Below the pieces are notes generated by a model. The model worked only from the letters and a program-made list of their open reading frames with translations. It ran no database searches and was not told the DNA's origin. Below, piece after piece: positions 27,510-40,712 of a stretch of DNA of 64,000 nucleotides (position 1 is the first letter of the stretch; the number at the start of each line of letters is the position of its first letter). Source of the stretch: Whitmania pigra (taxonomy: Eukaryota; Annelida; Clitellata; Hirudinida; Haemopidae); the NCBI GenBank assembly GCA_021613335.1, contig JAJTWR010000254.1, forward strand, positions 1,067,501-1,131,500, in the 5' to 3' direction. The position numbers were made by a program, and so were the translations under genes.

Positions 27510-28199
27510 AGCATTGACTTTTAACAATGTGATTTTTCATCCTGTTAGCCTCATGCAGGTTGCCCCGACGATGATATTTCGTTCGTTTGAGACTTTGCTA
27601 CAAACAGGCAGCATTTGCGAAACTTGTTTATGAAATGTAACACTTCCCCTCTTTGCGTCTCCTCTCTGTTCCGTTTCGGATATCAGGAACTTTTAGCGTC
27701 AGTCTACGAAATCAGCAAATTCAGCGGTGATCAAAATTAATCTTAATTTAAAAAATGTATGGAGCAAAAAATAAATTAAATAATTTGTTAGTTAACATAT
27801 TTAAAATAATTTTATTTACAAGTGTTAACTCTTTTGTCAATTGGGGATTATTAAATTTAATAATACTCAATCTAATTATTTGTCTATGGCAAGTGGCTGA
27901 TCTCAGTTGTTTTGTTCAGTTGTCGGTTGGCGCGTAGAGGTTGAGGTTGAGTATTGGATGAACAGCGATGATATGTTTAAAATTTTTTGTTGTCTCAATT
28001 ACATGATTTTGTAATATTAGCTCGCTCACCGTACAATTTTGTTTCGCATTGTATGTGTAGCATATACTCTATTTTTGTATCATTCCTATAACTGACTGAT
28101 TAATTATTTAATTGAGGTCGACTGAATTATTGCACAGTACGATAAACATAGTTTGTACCTTACACCTGCAAAATATTATTTACTCCAAATTAACTATTG
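27510..28199. promoter_or_regulatory. Presumed 5' region of the zinc-finger gene
   Basis: Upstream of the first zinc-finger coding exon. It contains a moderately GC-rich patch (27640-27690) and an AT-rich remainder. No defined TATA box or initiator can be assigned, and upstream untranslated exons may lie here. Confidence 0.3.
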
Positions 28200-31100
28200 A
28201 TGACAATTACAGTTTATGCTTTATTGTTGAGAACTATATCGACAGGCATTCCAAAAGAAATGATTCAAGTATCAAGAGAACTTGATATTTTAAAACTAAA
28301 GAAAGAAGACTCTGACACTGCCAGTATACATGAATTGCCAATTGGTATAAAGACCGAGCTGTTAAACGAGGATTCAAATAAACAGACTGTTGATAAGCAA
28401 CATTTTAAAGCCGTTGCTAGACAAAAATTTGATGCAGTTTTGAAGCATGAAATTAATAACAGAAGAACCAGCAATGATACAAATTTTGGTTCAAACACTT
28501 CTCAATTTTTTCGAATTGAAAATGCAAAAATATTTAGCATTAATGATCTTCATCCTAAGACAGATATCATTAAGGATTCATTGATGTCTGATGTTAGCAT
28601 TAGGTCTAAACCTATCATAAACATTGCCAGCAATGATTCTATTAGACATTTCCAAGCATCAAAATTGAACAAAGATTCTGATGCACATGTTTTCATATAT
28701 GATCCATTGTTAATAAGTTCAGATTCTTTGAATTACATTGGTACTGAGAACATTTCAGTCAACAGTTCTTCAAGCAAACAGGATCAATTCTTAAATGATA
28801 ACGATTTGGAGTGTGGACTTGAAGCTTATCCAGATTCAGTTTTCAGATGCTTTCTCTGTCCTTATTTTCATGTTAAAGAAATGATGATTGCAAGGCATTG
28901 GGTACAAATGCATTTATCACATAATGTATACATTTGTCCTTATTGCCACAGCAGTTTTCTGACAAATTATTTGGTGATGAAACACATAGTAGAAACTCAT
29001 GAAAATGAACCGATGAAAATTGAAATAAAAAAGTCAAATCAATTTGCGGTGAGAATTACCTTTGACCAAAGGAATAAAACAGGCTTACAAGCTTTAGATA
29101 AATTTTCCATTGATGGCAAAGACAAAAGCACAACTATGAATGTGAGTGTCAAATGTCATAAGTGTAATCTGGAATGCAGATCAATAGCTGACTTGCAAGA
29201 TCATCATAAACATGTGCACATTCACTTCCGACCATACAGCTGTGGAATGTGCAACTCCAGAGTTTGTTTTGCCACAAGAATTGATCTTGAACACCACATA
29301 AAAATAACTCATCCGAATGTTCTTAAAGAAACATCAGAGAAATGCCAAGATTCATTAAAAAATATTGAGGAAGCTGATGTAAGCATTGATTGGTCTCAGA
29401 CATGTATTATTAGTGACAAAGGCAAGACACTCAAATGCAAATGGTGTGATTTCCAGACAACAGTCAGTAAAGAAATTTGTCAACATGCTTTAAAAGTACA
29501 CCATTGGTCAAAATCTATTAAGTGTCCAAAATGCGACACTTCACATGAAATGAAGGATGAACACTACCGGAAAGGAAAAGTTTTCTGTTCAAAATGTCCT
29601 ACATCAATCATCATATCTCATGACATGAATGGCAATAATTCTTTGTTATCTACGACAACCATTTATAAATGTGTTGCATGTAACTACAGAACCACCTCAA
29701 AAGGAAGTATTTGCAGACATCTTAAATATAGCCATTCTGAATTTCGGCCATTTGGCTGTCCTTACTGTCCATATGATGCTGTTGAAAGGCCCAAAATTCG
29801 TACACATATTCTTGCAATACATCCGGGAGAGAAAAGGGATGCGATTGAAAAAATTGAAAAAAATGATGCCTTCAAAAACATTATTGGTGAATTATTTCAG
29901 CAATTTGTAACCATAGAAAAGACTACGATTTCTAAAAATGCATATTCGGGTGAGATAAAGGTGCATGGGAATAAACAAATTAAGGATTCCAACATATTTG
30001 TAAATTCGAGCAAATTCACTGATAATGTCAATGAGGCTAACAATCACTCTTGTCATCAAGATAATCTAGAAATTAAAGAATATAGCTCTTCAGTTACTTT
30101 TGGTGAGCATTTTAGATGCCTCAGTTGCAACTACAGATGCTATGATCGATCATGCATGGCTAGGCATGTAAAATATAAACATCTTACTTCAAGACCTCAT
30201 CAATGTCCTCATTGTCCATATAACAATGTTGAAAAAACAAAAGTTCGACTTCATATCAGATCTAATCACCCTTTGCTTCAAAAAGGTGTCAAGACAAATC
30301 ATCATTTGCTGGAACAAATGTCTTTAGAGGCAAAGAAATTTTATATAAGAGTTGATGCAAATGGTTATTTTGCTTTTTAAAATGGCAATTTCATAATTTT
30401 ATTTTAAATGTCATTTATTTTTCAGGAAGAGAATTTTCTGAAGGTGGAAACAATTTTACTGATGTGGTTCAACACAAAATCATTTTAAACCATTCTTCTT
30501 TTGAAAATAAAGGTATTTTGATGCTGTATGTTTACATGCCTTATCTTTTGCAATTAATTTTTTTATCCTATTCACTCAATTGGAAAAACTAAATCAGGTT
30601 TGCTGGTTGTAGTGCCAACACATTCCTAGGAGATCTTTTTGTGCACTCAAAAATAAGATAAATAAATTGTAAATTGTGAATTTTGAAAAAATTTAAGTGA
30701 CTTAATATTTAAGATATTCTGGGATAATTAATTCCGGCCAAATTCTGAATCCTTCACTGAATACATAAGCTTGAGGTTAACGATGGACGATGAATTAATT
30801 ATTGATTCGCCGGCAACGTAACCGGTTTGTAGAATATGGCAGGTTGTCAGTACAATTTGTTTGTTCAATTGACTTTGGATAACCAAATAACGTTGCTCTA
30901 GCATCTAAATAACATTATACAAAAAATTTGTTAAAAATAATTTTGCCTTCACTTGCCGACTCGGCACTGAAAATCAGTCATTAGTTGATATTGAAATATT
31001 AAAGAAAAATGCTCTAGCTTCCTAATTCAGTGGTTATTTTTGTTATTAATAAGTAATATATTATGACCCATGCCGAGTAAGTTTTCCTGAGTTGTCCAAT

Positions 31101-33949
31101 CTTTTTTGAATCAAAATGTGAATGACACTACTAAACATAAGTTTTGCTCTAACATATGTCTCTTTTTACATCAACAGAAACTGGTGCTGCTGCTTCTTTA
31201 AAAAAATTGATGTTTTTCCACACTTTGGATGTGGCATCTAACCTCCATTTTTTGCAGTATTTGTATTGCATTTTCAATCACTTTCATCATTTTCATCATC
31301 ACTTACATCCTTCAACATAGGTTGGTGAGTACTTGGATGATCTTGCCAATTTACAAAACTATGGTAATCATCTGCATCAACTGCAATCAATGTTCAGAGA
31401 AGGAATTATGAATTTACTTCTGCAAAATCTTTGGCAAAGCATTGTCTGTCACATAATCTAGCAACTATAGGAACTTGACTTCATCATACATCTAAAGACT
31501 CACTTTCTGTGTCCTTAATTCCTCATCACCAGACACTTCCATAACATCTAAATCAATATTGGAACTTTTACCACCTGATGCTCACACACTACTTTAGCTA
31601 CAAGAAAGGTAATTATAGTATTTCTTTCTCTCTGATGCTCTCTTAGTTGCTTTCAGAATCTTGCCCAAAGTACCAATAACTATATGTATTTCATTTCTTT
31701 GATCCAAGAAAAATTTACCCTCAAGTGCTGACACCTTTAATTCTCTTTGACAAGTGCAAATACTTGAAGCAAGACAATGACATGCTGCTAAGTCATACAA
31801 ACCTGAAACTGTGCTGTTTAGCAATCAGTTATGCTGAAGCTTTTGCTTTGCCTTCTCTTTTCAGAATAATTACAAAAATTTTTATAATATCTACTTTTTG
31901 TTGCACTCTTGAAACAGTTGGAATGCCAGATTTAAACCAAATGTCTGTAACACTTGCATAAACTTTTCAACTATTTCACTTGACTTAGCATTCTTTGGAA
32001 ATTCTATTTGAAGAAAGAAATAATACTGCATTGCTTCCTTAACAGTTGGTAATAGGCGGGAAGTTAGTTCACATCCAATGCTGTAAATGGGACAAGTCTG
32101 TTGTACTTGAGTAACTGCCACAGTTTACAGCAGGGTTTGTAAAATTACTAATTTTTCAGTTGTGTACATTCAGACTGTATACAGAAACTTAGAAATACAT
32201 TTAAATATAATCAATCAATAGCAAAAATATTACATTTTTTTCCTCCTCTGGTGGCAATGGAAGACACAACATGATTTTGAAAAAACATTTTTTTTTACTA
32301 ATGTCATCCAGAAGCAACATTTTATCACTATCCAAAGTCAAATTTTTTTGACGACCTATTCTACCATAGAATGCAATTTACCACATTTGTAGACATGACA
32401 TAAAAAGAAAATACTCAGCTATTATTTAAAAAAAACTGTTGATAGCTTGTTTGTTCCTTTCTGTTTTAGTTTTGCCTTCCAGATCTTGTCCTGATTTATT
32501 GATTCTGATAGCTTCTAAAGATGTTGAATTGGTGTAGAATAATAATTCACATATCTTTATGGGAAATGATAGCATATGTAAGGTCGGATTCAACAGCACT
32601 TTCTTCAGCTTTGTTGACACAAGCATCACTGTTATATGCAATTTCATATCGAGTTTCAAAGCAACAATAGTTATAGCTTTTTCAGCAATGTTCGACCTGT
32701 TACTGGCAGATTCTTGGAGCGAGCTAAGCAGACCATTGACATTGATTTCCTGATACTTCATTGCCTCTTTTTTAATTACTTGCTTTCTTCATTGACTTCT
32801 TTTTAATCTCTTCTTTCCTTGCAATGATGTTCGATATTTGATGTTGGCTAACTTTGAAGTCCTTGCTAAGTTTCAATATAGAATTAGTGCTTTCATAAGC
32901 AGAAATTACCTCACTTTTCTTTTCCAAAGGCAATCATTGTCTTTCTGACAATGCATGCTAATAATTGATTGAAAGCATTAAAATCATGAATAAGCACAAA
33001 TCCAAAGATACTCTCCCTTTACTTGACAAACCTATATAAAAATGCTGCAGATGAAACTATTTAAAATATCTGTATACCATACAGATTAGCACCAAAATAT
33101 GCAATTTGAAATTTTTTCAAACCTTATTTGTTATGACCATTTTCCACAAATTTAGCATTGGGCTGTTCTTATCATATCAGGTCTGTTGCAAAATTATAAC
33201 TACAAAAATATAACTACATGCTATCACCTAAACTGAACTATTTTACAACAAAAATAGTTGGAACATGAACAATTACTGTAAAATCTTTTCTTTGTTAGAC
33301 ATTTTACAATCAACATCCCAAAATTTAAAAATGCCAATATTTAACATAAATTTTAATGCCCATACTAATGCGAGAGCACCGTCCTAATCATCTGGCTGTG
33401 CAACACACATTAATAAAACAACTTTTTGACAGTTTTTAATTCTTAAAAAAGGGTTTTTTGACTTTTTAAATAGGTACTGTACTTTTGTTACCATCGTAAC
33501 CATAACAGGAAATAAATAGAAACTTCTTAATAAGGACTTATTAAAGAGCATTTAATAATTTATGTTGTCTACAATTAGATAAAGTCAAGAATGATGCTCA
33601 GCATTCTGAAAGTCTAATGGATACCTTCATGGTTACTAATGAACCTGTTTTTCCAAATCCTAATTGTGATAAAGAACAAAATCCAGAAGTAATGAATAAC
33701 CCATCAGAAATAGCTTATTCTGGACCGATGGAAGATGATGTTTTAGATTTCGTTGAAAATAACAGTGTCTCTTCAGATGATGACATTCTAATACATAAGC
33801 GCAACCAAGAAGATATTTGTAAAGTAAAGGTTCATGGTGAATACATCAGCAATCTCATTATTGATGAATCCCTTTTGGAAGATCCAAAAATTAGCTTGAA
33901 AGTGCCTAGGATTTGCCTAGAAGATTCCATAAAAATGGAATTTTATTGA
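28200..33949 (+). CDS. Paired C2H2 zinc-finger protein, three exons seen
   Basis: The main exon is open from an ATG at 28200 to a donor after 30363. A small exon (30426-30512, acceptor ttcag, donor gtattt) and a terminal exon (33579-33949, acceptor ttag) join with consistent phase: G+GA and G+AT at the borders. The predicted total is 873 residues. Without splicing, the main exon stops at 30380 after FYIRVDANGYFAF. The true start may be the ATG at 28261 or lie upstream, since an acceptor-like tcgacag sits at 28246. The first about 210 residues are polar and finger-free. C2H2 fingers then come in pairs near residues 215-270, 317-375, 410-460, 488-545 and 636-690, many with the form YKC.AC.YRT...H...H followed by CP.CPY. 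The third pair is degenerate. The tail is acidic (VSSDDDILIHK). It is probably a nuclear DNA-binding regulator; the paired CPYCPY-type fingers recall REST-like proteins, but orthology is not claimed. A polyadenylation signal AATAAA is at 33989. Confidence 0.85.
31190..33000 (-). pseudogene. Degraded protein-coding remnant in the zinc-finger gene's last intron
   Basis: Three minus-strand frames follow one another: 32761-32426, 32121-31891 and 31824-31594. They contain compositionally normal protein segments, among them LLPTVKEAMQYYFFLQIEFP and then DLAACHCLASSICTCQREL followed by FFLDQRNEIHIVIG. The cysteine-rich DLAACHC...CTC stretch followed by a FLLDQR-like motif resembles an uncharacterised protein type I associate with invertebrate repeats, but I cannot name it. 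Stops and frameshifts separate the pieces. It is on the strand opposite to the host gene and is probably an old retrocopy or transposon gene. Confidence 0.4.
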
Positions 33950-34170
33950 CTATTATTTTCTGAGCTTGTTAATGTTCTTACATTAATTAATAAAAAGTCA
34001 TGGCAGTTGTTCCATTTGTTGTTTGGATGAAAAGATAGCTTGGTGAAATTTATTACCATATATAAAAAAATCTTGATGGGCCAATAGCATTAGAGTATTG
34101 CAAAATAATAATTCTTTTAAAACCAAGAGATATAAGGTAAAGTTTAATTGATGCAATTGTAGCTAATTTA

Positions 34171-34290
34171 TATAGTACAAAGGCACTTCTTGTAACCATT
34201 CATATAGAGCACCTTCCCACGGCGCTTGTGGCAATGCAGGCTGGGTTTCGAACATGGCACATAACTGGCATATGCAGGAACAATCAGTTG
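34171..34290. repeat. Dispersed SINE-like repeat, copy 3
   Basis: It shows the block order of 6290-6430: 'acaaaggcacttcttg', 'ccattcatatagagcacc', 'gtttcgaacatggcaca', 'catatgcaggaac'. Confidence 0.5.
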
Positions 34291-34687
34291 AAAACAACGA
34301 TTCGCATAAATATTTGGAATCGGAGAACGGTTTTATCTTGTAAGCTGCAATTTTTAAGAATGGAAACTTTTATAAATTTTTGTTTTGTTCAAGTTCCTAA
34401 AGATTTTATCTGTTACATAGGATTTCAAACACAACATCAATTTTTAAGATCCAAAAACTCAAAAGTTTCAAGTCTTTCAAGGTGGATAACAAATTATGAT
34501 GGGTCAAAATTTCCATCACTTATCGTTCATATTTGGTAAATGCAGCATCAATTTAAATGAGTTTACAAAACCTGTCATTGCAGCAATATGTTTTTCTTTT
34601 CCTTGCAATTCCATAAACAAAGCATTCAGTTTGTTCATAAAGAATTTCACTTGCTTTGTTTTATTACTTTTTTTTCATGGTAGCACA

Positions 34688-34843
34688 TGTGACGTATGTC
34701 TACGTTTATATTTTGTTCGATTAGAGATCTTTTGTTAGGCGTGTTTTTTGTCGTCGCCATCTTGTGTTCTGAACTGTTTTGATTAGCTGTTATTGTTATC
34801 GTGTTTAAACAGTTAAAGATTAAAAATAAACGAAAACATTACA
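34688..34843 (+). repeat. Gypsy 1 5' LTR
   Basis: It starts TGTGACGTATGTC and ends ATTACA. It contains the AT-rich block 'tttatattttgttcg' and 'gattaaaaataaacg', the latter giving an AATAAA. It is matched base for base at most positions by 40888-41043. Confidence 0.92.
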
Positions 34844-35227
34844 TGGCGCAGTCGACGAAAGATTCTATTTTCAATAGATCTTATACATTTCGATTTGATA
34901 CGGCAAACCTCGCCGAAGAATGGCGATTGTTCATTCAAATGTTCAATGTACATTTGACGGCCTCGAAATCTCTGGACAAGCCTGAGAGCATCAAGATAGC
35001 CATGCTCCATACTTAGGACCGGATGCTCTTCCAATCTTCAACGCATTCACGTTTGACAGAAGCTCGGATGCTAACAATTTGGAAGAAGTGATCAAGAAGT
35101 TTGTAGCATATTGCACGCCGAAGTTAAACTCGATCACGGAGAGGGTCGCTTTTTGGCAGTTATCACAGCTGCCGGATGAACCGATTGACGCATTTGTTAC
35201 CAAATTGAAGAACCAAGCAAAGTCATG
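34843..35227 (+). pseudogene. Gypsy 1 gag, 5' portion
   Basis: The frame opens at ATG 34843, whose A is the last LTR base and whose TG is the start of the primer-binding site. It encodes a Gag N-terminal region (YTFRFDTANLAEEW near residue 13, LTASKSLDKPESIKIAML). A one-base loss near 35013 shifts the frame; the following frame continues the family pattern with EEVIKKFVAYCTPKLNS and WQLSQLPDEPIDAF. It stops at the insertion at 35228. Confidence 0.8.
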
Positions 35228-35239
35228 ACTTCCGTGAAG

Positions 35240-37075
35240 CTATCGGACGTTCAAAACGCTATCAGACACTAAAACAGCTTAATTCAAGAGCGATTAACCG
35301 TCGCTTGAACCTAACTAAATTTGTCGACTAAGATCTCATTCTAAAGAGATATATTCCAACTTTATCACATTAGCAAGCTCTTTGCGTAAAAACCTATAAT
35401 TTTCTAGATATTTATGCTCAAACATCACGCACTAAAATCAGCCTAGAAAAACAGCCTTTAATTCAAGAGCAATTAACCGTCGCTTGCACCTAACAAAGAT
35501 TTTCGAATAAGATCTCATTCTAAAGAGATATATTCCAACTTTATCACATTAGCAAGCTCTTTGCGTAAAAACCTATAATTTTCAAGATATTCACGATCTA
35601 ACATAACGCACTAAATTAAGACTTAAAAATAGCCTTAATTCAACTGCAAAATATGTCACATAGACTAAACTATATTTTTTGAGTAAATTCTCATTTTGAA
35701 GACATAGCATCTATCTTTCTCATATTTCTAACCACTTTGCCGTCAGACGCTTATTTTTCAAGTTATTGAAGCTCAAACTTTACGCATTATATGGGAAAAC
35801 AGACTCGTTTCAAATGCATAAAACCGTAACTTAGACTTAACCAAATGTTTCGACAAAGGTCTCATTTTAAAGATATTTAATCTCATTTTTTTAAATTTCC
35901 AAAGACTTTGCCATCAGACACTTATTTTTCAGGTTATTAAGGCTCAAATTGTACTCACTACCTCGGAAAACAGCCTCATTTCAAATGCAATAAACCGTAA
36001 CTTAAACTTAACTAAATATTTCGACAAAGGTCTCATTTTAAAGAGATTTAACCTATCTTTATCAAGTTGGAGAGGCCTTTGCCATCAGACACTTATTTTT
36101 CAGGTTTATTAACGCTCAAAGTTTACGCACTAATTGTACTCACTGCCTCGGAACACAGCCTCATTTCAAATGCAATAAACCGTAACTTAGACTTAACTAA
36201 ATATTTCGACAAAGGTCTCATTTTAAAGAGATTTAACCTATCTTTATCAAGTTGGAGAGGCCTTTGCCATCAGACACTTATTTTTCAGGTTTATTAACGC
36301 TCAAAGTTTACGCACTAATTGTACTCAATGCCTCGGAACACAGCCTCATTTCAAATGCAATAAACCGTAACTTAGACTTAACTAAATATTTCGACAAAGG
36401 TCTCATTCTAAAGAGATTAAAGCTATCTTTATCAAGCTGGAGAGGCCTTTGCCATCAGACACTTATTTTTGAGATTATTAACGCTCAATGTTTACGCACT
36501 AATTTTACGAACTGCTTCGGAAAACAGCTTCATTTCAAATGCATAAAACCGTAACTTAGACTTAACTAAATTTTTCGACAAAGGTCTCATTTTAAAGATA
36601 TTTAATTTTTGTTTTTTAAATTCCCAAGGCCTTTGCCATCAGACACTTATTTTTCAGGTTATTAACGTTCAAATTTCACGCACTAATTTTACGTACTACA
36701 TAAACAGACTCATTTCAAATGCATAAAACCGTAACTTAGACTCAACTAAATTTTTCGACAAAGGTCTCATTTTAAAGATATTTAATTTTTGTTTTTTAAA
36801 TTCCCAAGGCCTTTGCCATCAGACACTTATTTTTCAAGTTATTAATGTTCAAATTTCACGCACTAATTTTACGTACAACATAAACAGACTCATTTCAAAT
36901 GCATAAAACCGTAACTTAGACTTAACTAAATGTTTCGACAAAGGTCTCATTTTAAAAATATTTAATTTCTGTTTTTTAAATTTCCAAGGCCTTTGCCATC
37001 AGACACTTATTTTGCAGGTTATTAACGCTCAAATTATTCGCATTACCTCTGAAAACAACCTCATTTCAAATTTGA
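35240..37075 (+). repeat. 180-185 bp satellite array, about ten monomers
   Basis: The word 'gccatcagac' or a variant recurs at 35731, 35910, 36081, 36266, 36451, 36635, 36815 and 36995, giving spacings of 171-185 bases. Other marks of each unit are 'aaaccgtaacttagac', 'cgacaaaggtctcat' and 'acttatttttcaggtt'. The first three units are the most diverged ('aattcaagagcgattaaccg'), and the two around 36067-36450 are nearly identical and give duplicate open frames that are not genes. Confidence 0.9.
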
Positions 37076-37467
37076 ATTATTTTTATACTATACACGTGAT
37101 AGCGGAGATGTGTTGTCACTACTCTTCCATTGTCAAATAGTAGTCAGTTTTACCACGTTCTATAGTCATTTGTTTCTTCATTTTTCATTGACATAATCAT
37201 AAATTTTCTCATTTTCGTTAACAGTAAAATTCACAGTTTAACAATTATGTAAAGATTCTTTCATACGTGTCATAAAAAATAATTTTGTAACCAATCACAA
37301 ACGAAAAAAAAAGTACATTATTTGTTACAAATTTCAATGAACGGCAACAATTAGAACCTTAAAATGAAAGTGATTGTTTATTCATTGAAGTAAAATCATA
37401 AGAAAAATTTGGGTTGGTAAAAATGCGTATAATAATGCGTATGATAATGATAATGATAATGACAATG

Positions 37468-37658
<191 letters not shown>

Positions 37659-37679
37659 TACATCATTTTATTAATTTTT

Positions 37680-39464
37680 TTGATTTGTAATTAATAATAA
37701 TAAATTGAATCAACTAAAAATTTTGAGTTTAGGCTAAGATTCGCATTAATTATGCGGAACGAATAAACCCATTTCAATGAAATCCTGGAAAAAGTAGGTT
37801 TGCTATAACGGGAAACCTTTCTTGTTTTAAAAGTCTTTTACGTTAAAAATAATGTTTAAAATAACATTTTTAAAACTTGGCAATGTAGCTACAACATAGC
37901 CAATAATAAACCCGTTATTATGCCAATTAAATGTGTACATAAAATTATTGTTTTATGAGACTCTAATATTTCATGCTATTTGAAAATATTATTATTTTTA
38001 TTATAAACCAGATTATGAAAATGTCTCCAAGGTTTATGTCGCTCACTAGTAGATTTGAAATATCAAGTCGTGCAAGTTTCGCTATTGACTACTTTATCGT
38101 GAATATCTCTCAAACGAATTTAAATTGGAAGTTCAAATTGCAGAATATGAAAGAAAACTTCATATTCTAACATGTGTAACAGAATGGGCTTTCTAAAATT
38201 GGTTGAAGTCGAGATTTTAGGCACTTTTATGCAGTGTTGCAGATCATTTGTTATATCTTTCTAAATATGAAGTTCAAAAGTTTTTTTCTGTGATTATAAT
38301 ATTAGTTAGATTGTAATTACCTATAAATTTATAAAATTATTCTTAAACGAAAATGAATGTTTGTTTTAAACACATTTTTATTAATATCTTGCTAAATATA
38401 TGTAGTTAGAATTTCAACTTTAGACATGTTTGTCTCCAAGTCATCGGTGATATTTAAATGCAGTACTTGTACTTTAGAATGTAGTATTAAAAGAATTTGA
38501 ACGCAATTTTACGCTAATATATTCATTTCAATATTGTTCACTTTTAAACACACTATACTCTCGATCTCCTATTGTCTCGATTACGATAAACTCAACAGAA
38601 TCGATCTGAAAAAAAACAAGGATATGGATTTAATTCTCAGCATGGAATATAGGCATAAAAAAAATTAGCCCTTGGTCTGAGTCAACCTTAAGACAAAAGA
38701 GGTCATCCATAAAAAACGCCCGCAAATGGTGGAGCGCTTCTAAAGCATACTAATGCTGAAGGGGGAGGGCAATTATTTTTGTTGAATAAAACGAAATAAT
38801 TTTTAAATTTTAGAAATGTACATGTTTTAATGATTTTATTTTAATTTTTTAAATATTATTTTATTGACATTTGGGTACGTCCATAAAGTATGTCATGCTC
38901 GAGGAGGAGGATGTCTAAGAAATTGTGACAAATTAAAAATTACAGTTAAGATTTATTGTGGACGACCCCCAAAGAGAAAAAGCGTCTTCTAATTCAAATT
39001 TTGTTTGGTTTCTGTGCGCGCAAATAGAGATGTGCCGTCACTACATAACTACGCTTGAGATTCTAGTTAACTTTATTTTGATGATTTCTTATTTTTTTTT
39101 TAATTTTTAAAATGTTTAAAGGAAGACGTCAATAATCGTAATGTCTTATTAATCTCCAGTTATATTCTGGGGATCGGCTTCAAAAGATCGACATTTTGCT
39201 AAGGACACCGCAACTTAACAAAAAGTTAAAATTGTTAATTAACTAAACATAATTGCAATTGTTTTTATAAACACATTTCTTTCAGTACACCATATTTCAG
39301 ACATTTTTGTTAGCTTTGAGATTATCCCCATATCCAAAAATACATCAATATATCAACAACCGGCCACATTTGTTTATTTACATTTTATTACCCGGCTGCC
39401 CATACTTGCTTGTTGTTATTTATATTTGCATCACCCAGCGGACGTCCGATAGCTTCACTCTTGT
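37680..39464. other. AT-rich right part of the satellite-bearing element
   Basis: No coding region or further tandem repeat is recognised. It ends at the inverted repeat at about 39440-39464. Stretches 38760-38960 contain 'ggtacgtccataaagtatgtc', a phrase reminiscent of other repeat fragments, not assigned. Confidence 0.4.
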
Positions 39465-39472
39465 AAGTCATG

Positions 39473-40712
39473 TGAGTTCGGAGACCAAGTGGAGTCTATG
39501 ATGAGAGACAGGATCGTACTCGGATGTGCGGATCGCTCGCTCCTTGAAAGATTCCTTCAAGACGACAAACTCACTCTCGAAAGAGCAGTTAGCATCTGCA
39601 GAGCATCGGAGTCATACAAAGCCCAGGTTAAGAGAATTACTGGCGACAACTCAGCGGTGCTAGCTATAAAGAGCGCAAAACCACTCCACACCAATCTCCA
39701 AGCATTGGATGTAAAGAAGTGTGGAAACTGTGGAGGAAAGCATCCACCAAGGAAGTTCCCAGCGTACGGCATGCAGTGCTTGTCCTGCGGCAAACAGAAC
39801 CATTACGCCAGATGTTGTAGAAATACCAAGACGACGCCAAGACAGAGATCCACATCTCGTTCGAGACAGAGACCATCTCCTGTCCATGAAGTGCAATCAT
39901 TTTTCGTGTCAATGTGCAAGCTTGGAAATGTTCAACAAACATCGTGGTGGAAAGAACTCCTCGTGGGTAAAACCAACCTTAGGTGCAAATTAGACACAGG
40001 TGCAGAGGTGAACATTTTATCACAAAATGTTTTCAGACACATGAAAGATCGTCCACCTCTTCGCACTACAAAAGCTGTACTCACTTCATTTAGTAACGAC
40101 AAGGTAAACCCAGCAGGATTGGTCACCATTTTCATCCAACATCGTGGAAGAAGTATTCCGACCGATTTTTTCGTGGTCAACCGCCAAGTACCTACAATCT
40201 TGGGCCTGCCAAGTTGTCTGGAGCTGAACCTGATAAGCAGGATTGACAGCGTGACACAGATGGCATCAAAAAAGGCTCATGAAGGAGGAACAGACGCTCA
40301 TATAGGTCTTCTGCAATACCGTACCTCTCCAATCACTGGAAGTACCTTCAGTCCAGCCCAGCTTCTTATGAGTAGAGCTCTTCGAACTAAACTGCCAGCT
40401 CCAAAGTCTCTGCTGATGCCCCAAGTGTATAATGGCCAGAAACAACTAAAAAACTCGCAGAAAAAGCAGAAGATGTACTACGACAGAGGAGCTCGTAGCC
40501 TACCAGAACTGCAGCCAGGAGAAACGGTTAGAATACGTCATCAAGGCCAGTGGAGTCTAGGACAAGTGGACAACAAGCATGACGCCCCTCGATCGTACAT
40601 CGTGACTACAGTCGGGTGGAAAACTCAGGAGAAATCGGCGTCATCTCATAGCCACAGAGGAATCCCCTCCAGTCATTTCAGTTCAAACGGACGAGCCCAT
40701 AGAGGTCAATGA
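39473..40712 (+). pseudogene. Gypsy 1 gag-protease fused in frame to the integrase tail
   Basis: One open frame of about 413 codons from the insertion scar to 40712. In order: the Gag C-terminal segment (RDRIVLGCADRSLLERFLQD), a zinc knuckle CLSCGKQNHYARCC (C-X2-C-X4-H-X4-C) at about 39777-39818, an aspartic protease start KLDTGAEVNILSQ at about 39988-40026, and protease sequence with ILGLPSCLEL near 40200. At about 40260 the frame passes directly into an integrase C-terminal region (GLLQYRTSPITG, FSPAQLLMSRALRTKLPA, KMYYDRGARSLPEL, then VRIRHQGQWSLGQV). Reverse transcriptase, RNase H and the integrase core are deleted without breaking the frame. Confidence 0.88.

Noticed and set aside
30364..30380. 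Stop at 30378 as the only end of the zinc-finger protein
   Set aside because: Splicing to 30426 and 33579 keeps phase twice and ends before a polyadenylation signal; kept as a possible alternative form only.
36067..36554. Two nearly identical frames, about 76 and 100 codons
   Set aside because: They are two adjacent satellite monomers that lack stops by chance, not a gene duplication.
35240..37075. CRISPR-like regular repeat array
   Set aside because: The whole 180-185 bp unit is repeated without unique spacers, and the host is an animal.
39557..40180. Minus-strand frames across the Gypsy gag-protease region
   Set aside because: Shadows of the plus-strand frame, which carries the zinc knuckle and protease motif.
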